Source: an uncultured Candidatus Saccharibacteria bacterium (GTDB taxonomy: Bacteria > Patescibacteriota > Saccharimonadia > Saccharimonadales > Saccharimonadaceae). From it: 64,000 nt of DNA. Under the pieces are notes generated by a model. It made no database searches. It was not told the DNA's origin and was given only the letters and a program-made list of their open reading frames with translations. The stretch's first letter is position 1. Each line of letters begins with the position of its first letter. The position numbers and the translations under genes are program-made. This document shows, in pieces, positions 1 to 7,360 of this stretch. The DNA lies in assembly GCA_938036785.1 (NCBI GenBank), contig CALHWE010000011.1, positions 124,001-188,000 on the forward strand, in the 5' to 3' direction.

Positions 1-2606
1 AGTCTGATCACGCAGGGCACTTCGAAGATTGTGTTAGCGGCACTGGACCATTCACTGTTAATTTTAACTTAGCAAAAGGTTTTGGTGGAATTCCACAAAC
101 TATCGCTGATAAACTCAAAGCAAAAGGGGCCCACTCTACAGATGCTAAATTAAGGATGAGTGATGCAGCTGAATACCTATATTGGTACAACGTACTACGA
201 GGTGGGTGCGGTGCCGAAGTAACAGACAAGGATTTTCCTGACAGTGATAAGTATTCTATAAAAAATATTAAAACGGCTGATGGCAAGGGGAATGTTAGTA
301 ATAAGAACTACTACATGACCCCTGTTAGAGGAGGGCCTTGGGATAAAACCATAAAAACAAAAGCATTCGACAGTAATGGAAATAACTCGAACCTAACTTG
401 TGTAGACATAGCAAAAGCGATGGCTGCAAAAGCTGATGCCTATTCAAAATGGATCAAAGAAGATACCTGTGAGAAAAAGTTTTCAGGTAATAAGGCTGGT
501 GTAGATCAGTGTAAGCAAGGACGGTCAGCAAAGAATGCTGACGACTGTAAGAATAAATTCCCTGATAACGATGAAGCATACAAAAATTGTCTGGCTGGTA
601 TGGGCAAAAGCGATGGCACCGCAAATAGTGCTACTGGTACATATGATAGTGATAAAGAGGATGAAGATATAAATACATGCTCTGATGCAATAGGTGCTAT
701 CGGATGGATGGTTTGTCCTGTCGTCAACTTTATGGGGAAAGTAATTGATGGGCTGTATGGAATTATTAGTGACTTTTTGTCTCTTGATCACGAAATATTC
801 CAAAAAGATGCTGCAAATGAATCATGGTCGGCATTTCGCAATATAGCTAATATTCTACTTATTGCTGCATTCCTGTTTGTCATATATTCACACGTCACAA
901 GTCTTGGTATTTCCAATTATGGAATCAAACGGATATTACCAAGATTGATTATGATATCTATCTTAATTAATGTTTCATTTATTGTTTGTCAATTCCTTAT
1001 TGATATGTCTAATGTTCTTGGTGGATCTTTGTATGGCTTCATTAATACTCTAGCTTCTGGTGGTGCTGACAAAACAAGTTTTGCCGAGAGGACCGCTCAA
1101 GTAGCTCTCGCTGGTGGTAGCACCGTTGCAGCTGGCACCTTTGTTGCGGCAGAGGGTTCTCTGTTGGTTGCAAATATATCTCTTCTTGGCCCTATTGCAC
1201 TCGGTGCACTTATCGGACTCTTACTAGCTTTCATTATCCTATTAGGTCGCAATGCTGGTATTGTTATATTGGCAGTCATTTCACCACTTGCTTTTGTGGC
1301 ACTTCTTCTTCCTAATACTGAAAAACTCTACCATAAGTGGTGGAAGATGTTCCTAAGCTTACTTGCAGTGTATCCAACGATTGCTGTTATATTTGGTATG
1401 TCTAAAGTAGCAGCCTCCATCTTTATCGCGAAGGATGATGTAACAAGCCAAATTACAGCTCTTGGTGTTATGTTTATTCCGCTTCTTGCTTCTCCAGCTT
1501 TACTTATGGGAGCGATGGGAGCGATGGGAGCATTAGGAGCCAAGTTACAGCATATGGGCATGCGAAGCAATGCAAAACTTCTAGCGAAGACACGTGAGAA
1601 TATGGGTAAATCATCGATTGGCTATGGTATACAACAGGCAAGGTTACTACGTGAGCAGGAGCGTAACAGAAAGATGATGGGGCAATTTGCTAATGCAACA
1701 GGAGCTCGTGGTTTCTTATATAATACTCTTGGTGGTCGCCAAGCAAGCGACCGTCGCTCTCAGATTGCAAGCAAGTTTGAGACCGAACAACGCAACCAGC
1801 AAAAAGACGAAGCTCAAACATGGCTCGCTAATAACTATTCATTCACAGATATTGCAGATGCAGCGGTCTCGGGCAGTATTAGAGACAAGAAAACAGGCAG
1901 CTTAAGAAACTTGACAGCTATGGAACGGGCTGCTGCAATTGACCATGCTATGTCAGGTGGCAATTCTGAGCAAAGGTTTGAGATTTTGAAGGCTACAGGC
2001 GATCTTGGCAACAACGATAGTTATAACAGCAAGGAAGTGGGGTATATGCGATATCTTGCAGCATCTGGTGCACGCAGTAGAGGTGATGCCGATGTGTATG
2101 GTGCTGGTACTCTTGGTCAAATAGAGGATGGCGCATTTAGTACTGAACTCGCTGCAAAGAATGGTCTTGTTGGTGCAGTAGCAAGTAGGCTTAATAATGG
2201 TGAGATGTCTAATGAGACAATAGCATCCAAGAGCGCCGGACAGAGTAAAATTATTAAGAGCGCTATGGAAAGGCTTGACGAAACTGCTCAAGAGAGGATT
2301 CGCACTAACTTTAATACCTTCCTGCAAACTGAGCGTGGTCAAGAAACGCCAGAAGCAACCGTTGCGAATGTTATGGGGTTCGATGCTAGTGATCCTGATC
2401 GTATCAACAAAGCTGCTAGTATTAAACAAGAAGCTGTAGAGGCTGCTAATAGAGCAAACCAGGTGGATCTAGCTGCATTGGAAGATCAACTTGTCTCGGC
2501 AGCCGAGGAAGCTGTAAAAAATAATATTGACAACGCGTTCAAGAATCAAACCCAAAACCAAGGAGGTGGGGGTGGTCGCTTCTCTTGGCGAGGTCGTAAA
2601 AAATAA
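1..2606 (+). CDS. VirB6/TrbL-like polytopic type IV secretion protein (5' truncated by window edge)
   Basis: The reading frame is open from base 3 and has no stop back to the window edge, so the first ATG inside it (156) is probably not the start; about 867 residues are visible. A Cys-rich soluble part (many Cys between about bases 420 and 720) is followed by about seven hydrophobic segments between bases 700 and 1550, including a long Leu/Ile/Ala stretch at 1190-1320. A hydrophilic, Gln/Ala-rich cytoplasmic tail of about 350 residues ends in a Gly5 and Arg/Lys cluster. This layout fits VirB6/TrbL inner-membrane channel proteins. It lies 66 bp before the PrgI gene and shares its strand, so it likely forms the membrane channel of the same machine. 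Family assignment rests on topology and context, not on a diagnostic motif. Confidence 0.7.
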   Translation, partial: SDHAGHFEDCVSGTGPFTVNFNLAKGFGGIPQTIADKLKAKGAHSTDAKLRMSDAAEYLYWYNVLRGGCGAEVTDKDFPDSDKYSIKNIKTADGKGNVSNKNYYMTPVRGGPWDKTIKTKAFDSNGNNSNLTCVDIAKAMAAKADAYSKWIKEDTCEKKFSGNKAGVDQCKQGRSAKNADDCKNKFPDNDEAYKNCLAGMGKSDGTANSATGTYDSDKEDEDINTCSDAIGAIGWMVCPVVNFMGKVIDGLYGIISDFLSLDHEIFQKDAANESWSAFRNIANILLIAAFLFVIYSHVTSLGISNYGIKRILPRLIMISILINVSFIVCQFLIDMSNVLGGSLYGFINTLASGGADKTSFAERTAQVALAGGSTVAAGTFVAAEGSLLVANISLLGPIALGALIGLLLAFIILLGRNAGIVILAVISPLAFVALLLPNTEKLYHKWWKMFLSLLAVYPTIAVIFGMSKVAASIFIAKDDVTSQITALGVMFIPLLASPALLMGAMGAMGALGAKLQHMGMRSNAKLLAKTRENMGKSSIGYGIQQARLLREQERNRKMMGQFANATGARGFLYNTLGGRQASDRRSQIASKFETEQRNQQKDEAQTWLANNYSFTDIADAAVSGSIRDKKTGSLRNLTAMERAAAIDHAMSGGNSEQRFEILKATGDLGNNDSYNSKEVGYMRYLAASGARSRGDADVYGAGTLGQIEDGAFSTELAAKNGLVGAVASRLNNGEMSNETIASKSAGQSKIIKSAMERLDETAQERIRTNFNTFLQTERGQETPEATVANVMGFDASDPDRINKAASIKQEAVEAANRANQVDLAALEDQLVSAAEEAVKNNIDNAFKNQTQNQGGGGGRFSWRGRKK

Positions 2607-2650
2607 AACAACAAAGTATTGTTTTGTCTTCTCTCCCCTCATCCCCCTCA

Positions 2651-2660
2651 TGCTATAATA
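2651..2660 (+). promoter_or_regulatory. Extended -10 promoter before the PrgI gene
   Basis: TGCTATAATA is a full extended -10 element (TGn-TATAAT). The hexamer at 2654-2659 lies 13 nt before the ATG at 2673. No Shine-Dalgarno sequence is seen in the short leader, so the PrgI mRNA would carry only about 6-7 nt of 5' UTR. Confidence 0.6.
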
Positions 2661-2672
2661 AATACATAAGCT

Positions 2673-4544
2673 ATGTCGAGATATAAGGTTGCGCAGGATG
2701 TAGAGGCAGAGGATAAGATTCTTGGGCCGTTTAGCTTTCGCCAGTTTATTTATCTGCTAGTTGCGGCAGCGGGGATTGCGTTGGCGTGGGGATTGTCACA
2801 GGTATTTTTACCACTAGCGGTTATTCCAGTGCCGATTATTCTGCTGTTTGGTGCGTTAGCCTTGCCACTACGTAAGGATCAGCCTATGGAGGTTTACCTC
2901 GCGGCGGTGGTGTCGTTCTACACCAAGCCACGCCGGCGCATGTGGCAGCCTGATGGTATTAACTCACTAATTGAGATTACAGTGCCCGAGAAGGTGGAGA
3001 TCGAGCGGACGAAAAATCTCAGCCAAGATGAGGCCGAGCGGCGTCTGGCGTATCTGTCACAGCTGGCTGATACTCATGGCTGGTCTATTCGCCACACCCG
3101 CGTGCCCGATGCACAGGGGTCGATGATTAGCGATGTCTACTTCGAGGCGCAGCAGACCTCAGATATGTTTGATGATAACAGCAGCGAAGCACGGGCGATG
3201 ACGCGGCGCATTGAGCAATCCAACCAAGCTCGGCGCCGAGCCGCCATCGAGCGCATGCAGGCTCCACCAGCGGCGCTACCCGCCGTAGCTGACGGGCAAC
3301 CGCTCCAGCAAGCTCCCGTGCCATATCAGCCGGAGTGGCCACAAACTCAAGCTCAGCTGCAGCCATACCACGCAGCGCCGCAAACAGCTCCAAACACTCC
3401 ACCACAGGCTACACCACCGTACCAACCACCAGTTGACGATGCTGGCTTTGCACCAGTGTCGCCACCTCAGCCTCGTATGCCTGAGTCGCCATACTCAGCA
3501 CCAGAGCCTCAGCGCCCAGCGGTGACGTATTCGTCCACGAGCTTCCCGGAGAATCGCATAGCGTCGTCGCATCAGCAAGCTCCCTCGCCTGATGCTAGCG
3601 CCTACCAAAACCAACCAAACCCATACCCACCTCAGCAATCTACCGAGGTATATGAGATTTCGCCAGTGGATGATGCGGCGCATGACGAAACACCTGTTGC
3701 CGAGCCACAGCCCATGCCGCGAGAGCATGACTCACTCCAGTCTTTGCCAATGGCACTGCCCGCCGTTATTCCGCATGATTCGGTCTTGCCAGACGCCCTG
3801 AGCAAGCCCTACACGCCGCCCAAGCCCACAGTAGAAGCTGTGCCAGAGCCCAAGCCAGAAGAAACACCATCCTTCGAAGCGATCTATGCCAACCTGCGCC
3901 AGCACGCCACTCCCATCACCGACGCTGTGCCGCTTGTACCACCCCAAAAACCAGCCACGCGCACCACAACTGCACCCAGCTACCCATCAGCTGAAGCGCA
4001 TCCTACTGACACTCAACCATCATCCACCCCAGTACCTGCAGAGCAACCAACCCCGCCAGCAGCCTCCAATTATCCGCAAACCCCTGTGTCGTATCCTCCC
4101 CAGCAGCCTACCTACCAGCCAGCACCACCTCAGCAGCCACCCGTCGCACCAGCCCAAACCACACAAGCTCTCGCACCCACCCCAGCCGCCGTGTCCTACC
4201 GAGAGCGCTCAGCACTGGCTGATGATAAAAATGTCATCGATATGGCAGTGCGCTACAACCCATACCCCAGTATTCACCAGTCGGTCATCCAGCCGCTCGA
4301 CCCCAGTTATTATGCCAAGACAACCCCCACGCGCGAGGAGCGCCTGCGCGAAGAGCAGCTCGCCCAGCAACGCAACAATCTGCCGCCAAACACTAGCACA
4401 AACACCGTCTCGCCTGATATAATTAGACTAGCCAGCAACTCTGATTTGTCCGTTGCTGCCATTGCCAATGAAGCCAACCGGATTCAACATCAAGAGCAGG
4501 CCAGTCAGGATGATGACGATGAGATTGTCATCCCTTTGCGCTAA
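2673..4544 (+). CDS. PrgI-domain protein with long Pro/Gln-rich tail
   Basis: Residues about 1-100 form a PrgI/VirB3-like module: a short cytoplasmic lead (SRYKVAQDVEAEDKILGPF), two close transmembrane helices at about 27-65, and a cytoplasmic segment ending in YTKPRRRMW. PrgI proteins sit in the inner membrane beside VirB4 in Gram-positive conjugative systems, and the VirB4-type genes follow directly here. PrgI proteins are normally little over 100 residues; this one has about 500 further residues dominated by Pro, Gln, Ala and Ser, with no recognisable fold, probably a flexible cytoplasmic linker or docking arm. The segment is GC-rich and unlike the AT-rich gene upstream. The PrgI assignment is firm, the tail's role unknown. 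Confidence 0.85.
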   Translation: MSRYKVAQDVEAEDKILGPFSFRQFIYLLVAAAGIALAWGLSQVFLPLAVIPVPIILLFGALALPLRKDQPMEVYLAAVVSFYTKPRRRMWQPDGINSLIEITVPEKVEIERTKNLSQDEAERRLAYLSQLADTHGWSIRHTRVPDAQGSMISDVYFEAQQTSDMFDDNSSEARAMTRRIEQSNQARRRAAIERMQAPPAALPAVADGQPLQQAPVPYQPEWPQTQAQLQPYHAAPQTAPNTPPQATPPYQPPVDDAGFAPVSPPQPRMPESPYSAPEPQRPAVTYSSTSFPENRIASSHQQAPSPDASAYQNQPNPYPPQQSTEVYEISPVDDAAHDETPVAEPQPMPREHDSLQSLPMALPAVIPHDSVLPDALSKPYTPPKPTVEAVPEPKPEETPSFEAIYANLRQHATPITDAVPLVPPQKPATRTTTAPSYPSAEAHPTDTQPSSTPVPAEQPTPPAASNYPQTPVSYPPQQPTYQPAPPQQPPVAPAQTTQALAPTPAAVSYRERSALADDKNVIDMAVRYNPYPSIHQSVIQPLDPSYYAKTTPTREERLREEQLAQQRNNLPPNTSTNTVSPDIIRLASNSDLSVAAIANEANRIQHQEQASQDDDDEIVIPLR

Positions 4545-4559
4545 GAAATAAGAAGGAGA

Positions 4560-5519
4560 GTGGTGTCGCCAAATTCACCCAACAATCAACAGCCACCAGC
4601 TGGGCCACCCAGCCAGTTTGGCTATAGCCAAGGCCAGGGCGCTGCGCCAGCGGGCCAGGTGCCAGCTAATTACCCGCAGTACCCCGCTCCACCACAGGGT
4701 AATTACCCCGCCGTGCAAGCACCGGCTCAGCCACCAGCTGTGCAAGGTAATACGAATGATCAGCCTACTCAAGATACCAAGAAAAAGGCTCCACCCAAGC
4801 CCGCTACCACGCAGAATAGCCTCCTCTTATCGGAGCTGCGCGATGATATGATCATCATGGGTGATGGTAGCTTTCGCGCCGTCATTGCCTGTGAGTCGAT
4901 TAACTTCGACCTCATGAGCGCCCGTGAGCGCGAGGGGGTAGAGTATAGCTACCAGAACTTTCTCAATGCGCTGTACTTCCCAGTGCAGATCTGTATCCGC
5001 TCGCAGCGGGTGGACATTGGCCCATACCTCGATAAGCTGGTCGCCATCCAGCGCACCCAAGACAACATGCTGCTCAGCGTGCTGATGGAAGACTATATCA
5101 ACTTCATCGACGACCTCTCGCAAAACGCCAATATCATGGACAAGAGCTTCTACGTCGTCATCCCGTATTACCCAGCAGGGGAGGGGACAATTCTCGACCA
5201 GAGTAAAGGGTTCTTCACCAAGCTCTTTGCTCCTAAGAACACCAACACCGTGACGAAGATTAGCAAAGAAACTTACGAGCGAGCCCGCGAGGAGATCCGC
5301 AACCGAGCTGACACCATCCTCAACGGCTTGATGCAGATTGGTGTACGGGCAGTGCAACTCAAGACTAAGGAGCTCGGCACTCTCTATTACAACATGTACA
5401 ACCCCGACACGGCAGTGCGCGAGCCACTGGGCGACTTTAATAACGTGACTTCCACCTTCGTCCGCAAGGGTGAGGGAGCCGTCCCAACCTCGACAGCATA
5501 TCACAAAGGAGATTATTAA
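4560..5519 (+). CDS. TraC/VirB4 N-terminal-domain-like protein
   Basis: About 319 residues. After a Pro/Gln-rich lead of about 80 residues comes a domain with RDDMIIMGDGSFRAVIACES, the beta-rich N-terminal domain found in TraC/VirB4 ATPases, but without Walker motifs. Two GTG codons (4560, 4563) compete as starts; AAGGAG at 4553-4558 favours 4563. The stop overlaps the next start (TAATG at 5517-5521), implying translational coupling. The likely job is to act as the separated N-terminal half of the ATPase encoded next door. It may contact the membrane through PrgI; that is inference. Confidence 0.75.
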   Translation: MVSPNSPNNQQPPAGPPSQFGYSQGQGAAPAGQVPANYPQYPAPPQGNYPAVQAPAQPPAVQGNTNDQPTQDTKKKAPPKPATTQNSLLLSELRDDMIIMGDGSFRAVIACESINFDLMSAREREGVEYSYQNFLNALYFPVQICIRSQRVDIGPYLDKLVAIQRTQDNMLLSVLMEDYINFIDDLSQNANIMDKSFYVVIPYYPAGEGTILDQSKGFFTKLFAPKNTNTVTKISKETYERAREEIRNRADTILNGLMQIGVRAVQLKTKELGTLYYNMYNPDTAVREPLGDFNNVTSTFVRKGEGAVPTSTAYHKGDY

Positions 5520-7354
5520 TGGCACGACGACCCGACCCAATCGACATTGCTGCCCAGCAGCGCGAGCGCGAGCAAGCAGAGGTAGAAGAAGCCTTTATCA
5601 AGGGGATGACGACACTGCGCGACCTAATCGCTCCCAGCAGCCTGGAGATTCACAGCACGTACTTCCGCATTGGCACCAAGTATGGCCGCACACTCTATAT
5701 TTATGGCTACCCACGTGAGCTCTACACAGGCTGGCTATCAGGGCTGATCAACATCGACCAAGTGCTTGATATTAGCATGTTTATCTACCCCGTCGAGACA
5801 GAGATCGTCCTTAATAACCTCCGCAAGAAGGTGACGCAGCTTGAGGCCGATATGGCGCTTAACTCCGAGAAGGGTAAGGTGCGTGACCCAGCCCGCGAGG
5901 CTGCCCTGGCCGATGCCGAGGAATTGCGCGACCAGCTACAGCTTGGAGCGGAGCGCTTCTTCCGTTTTGGGCTTTACGTCACGCTCTATGCTGATAGCCT
6001 CGAGGAGCTGAGCTTTGTCCAGCACGTCATCGAGACAATCTTTGGCCAAAATATGGTCTACAGCAAAACTGCCAGTAACCAACAAGAGCAAGGCCTCAAC
6101 AGTACCATCCCCCAAATGACCGACCAGCTGCAAGTCCGCCGCAACATGAACACTGGCGCGGTGAGCACGAGCTTTCCCTTTACCAGTGCCGACCTGAGCG
6201 ACGGCGAAGGGATTCTCTATGGCGTTAACCAGCACAACCAAGGGCTGGTTATCTTCGACCGCTTTAGCCTTGAGAATGCGAATATGGTCGTCTTTGCGAA
6301 GTCTGGTGCTGGTAAATCCTTCACCGTTAAGCTCGAGGCACTGCGCAGTATGATGCTTGGCACCGACATCCTCGTCATCGACCCAGAGAACGAGTATCAG
6401 AAGCTGGCCGATGCAGTCGGCGGCAGTTACATTCGCCTCAGCCTCAGCAGCGATACGCGAATTAACCCCTTTGACCTCCCCCGAGTAATCGACAGCGACG
6501 AAGCAACCGACGCCCTGCGCGCTAATCTCATCACCCTGCAGCGGCTCTTCAAGCTCATGTTGGGCGGCACGTTGGTGGGTGGGCAACAGATTGCCTTGCT
6601 CAGCCCAGCTGAAGAGGCTGATCTCGACCAAGCGCTCATCGATACCTATGCCCGGGCTGGTATTACCAGCGATCCACTAACACATAATTCTCAGCCACCG
6701 ACGATCATTGACCTCTACGATACTCTCCTTCACATGGGTGGAGCAGGGCCGTCACTGGCCCAGCGCCTGCGCAAATACACCACAGGCACCTTTGCTGGTA
6801 TCTTTAGTCAGCAGAGCAATGTTGATATTAATAACAGTATGGTCGTGTTTAACATCCGCGACCTCGAAGACGACCTGCGGCCAGTAGCAATGTATATTGT
6901 GCTGAGCCACATCTGGAATATCGCTCGCACCGTACAGCGCCGGCGGATGCTGATCGTTGATGAGGCCTGGCAGCTGATGAAGTACGAAGACTCGGCGGAG
7001 TTTCTCCATAGCCTAGCCAAGCGAGCCCGTAAGTACTCTCTGGGCTTGACGACCATCACGCAGGACGTAGAGGACTTTATGGGGAGCGAGAAGGGCCGGG
7101 CCATTGTGGCAAACAGCTCACTCCAGCTTTTGCTAAAGCAATCGACCAGTGCAGTGGATGTGTTGGCTGAGGTCTTTAAGCTCACCGAGGAGGAGCGTAA
7201 GCGCCTGTCTAACTTCCCTGTGGGTGATGGGCTCTTCTTTGCTGGGCAAAACCACGTCCATATCCGCATCTTCGCCAGCGAAACCGAGACGCAATTCATC
7301 ACCACCAACCCAGTGGCCAATAACAGCTTATACCAGCAGCCAGTGAGGTCGTAG
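5519..7354 (+). CDS. virB4: VirB4/TraC-family type IV secretion ATPase
   Basis: 611 residues. Walker A is AKSGAGKSFTVK (about residues 260-271), followed by DILVIDPENEY. Walker B is RMLIVDEAWQLM (about 476-487), and the later TTITQDVEDF segment is typical of VirB4/TraC proteins. ATP hydrolysis by these hexamers powers pilus or substrate export at the cytoplasmic face. The start ATG overlaps the stop of the preceding gene by one base. The preceding gene supplies a second N-terminal-type domain, so the energising subunit appears to be built from two polypeptides. No VirD4 coupling protein or relaxase is in view, so DNA transfer cannot be claimed. Confidence 0.92.
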   Translation: MARRPDPIDIAAQQREREQAEVEEAFIKGMTTLRDLIAPSSLEIHSTYFRIGTKYGRTLYIYGYPRELYTGWLSGLINIDQVLDISMFIYPVETEIVLNNLRKKVTQLEADMALNSEKGKVRDPAREAALADAEELRDQLQLGAERFFRFGLYVTLYADSLEELSFVQHVIETIFGQNMVYSKTASNQQEQGLNSTIPQMTDQLQVRRNMNTGAVSTSFPFTSADLSDGEGILYGVNQHNQGLVIFDRFSLENANMVVFAKSGAGKSFTVKLEALRSMMLGTDILVIDPENEYQKLADAVGGSYIRLSLSSDTRINPFDLPRVIDSDEATDALRANLITLQRLFKLMLGGTLVGGQQIALLSPAEEADLDQALIDTYARAGITSDPLTHNSQPPTIIDLYDTLLHMGGAGPSLAQRLRKYTTGTFAGIFSQQSNVDINNSMVVFNIRDLEDDLRPVAMYIVLSHIWNIARTVQRRRMLIVDEAWQLMKYEDSAEFLHSLAKRARKYSLGLTTITQDVEDFMGSEKGRAIVANSSLQLLLKQSTSAVDVLAEVFKLTEEERKRLSNFPVGDGLFFAGQNHVHIRIFASETETQFITTNPVANNSLYQQPVRS

Positions 7355-7360
7355 TCCACC

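Noticed and set aside
3127..4422. Several long open frames overlapping the PrgI tail in other frames
   Set aside because: They arise from the low-complexity Pro/Gln/Ala codons and have no start signals or recognisable sequence.
4827..5540. 237-codon minus-strand frame opposite the TraC-like gene
   Set aside because: It is the complement of a well-supported gene with coupled start/stop; its product matches nothing.
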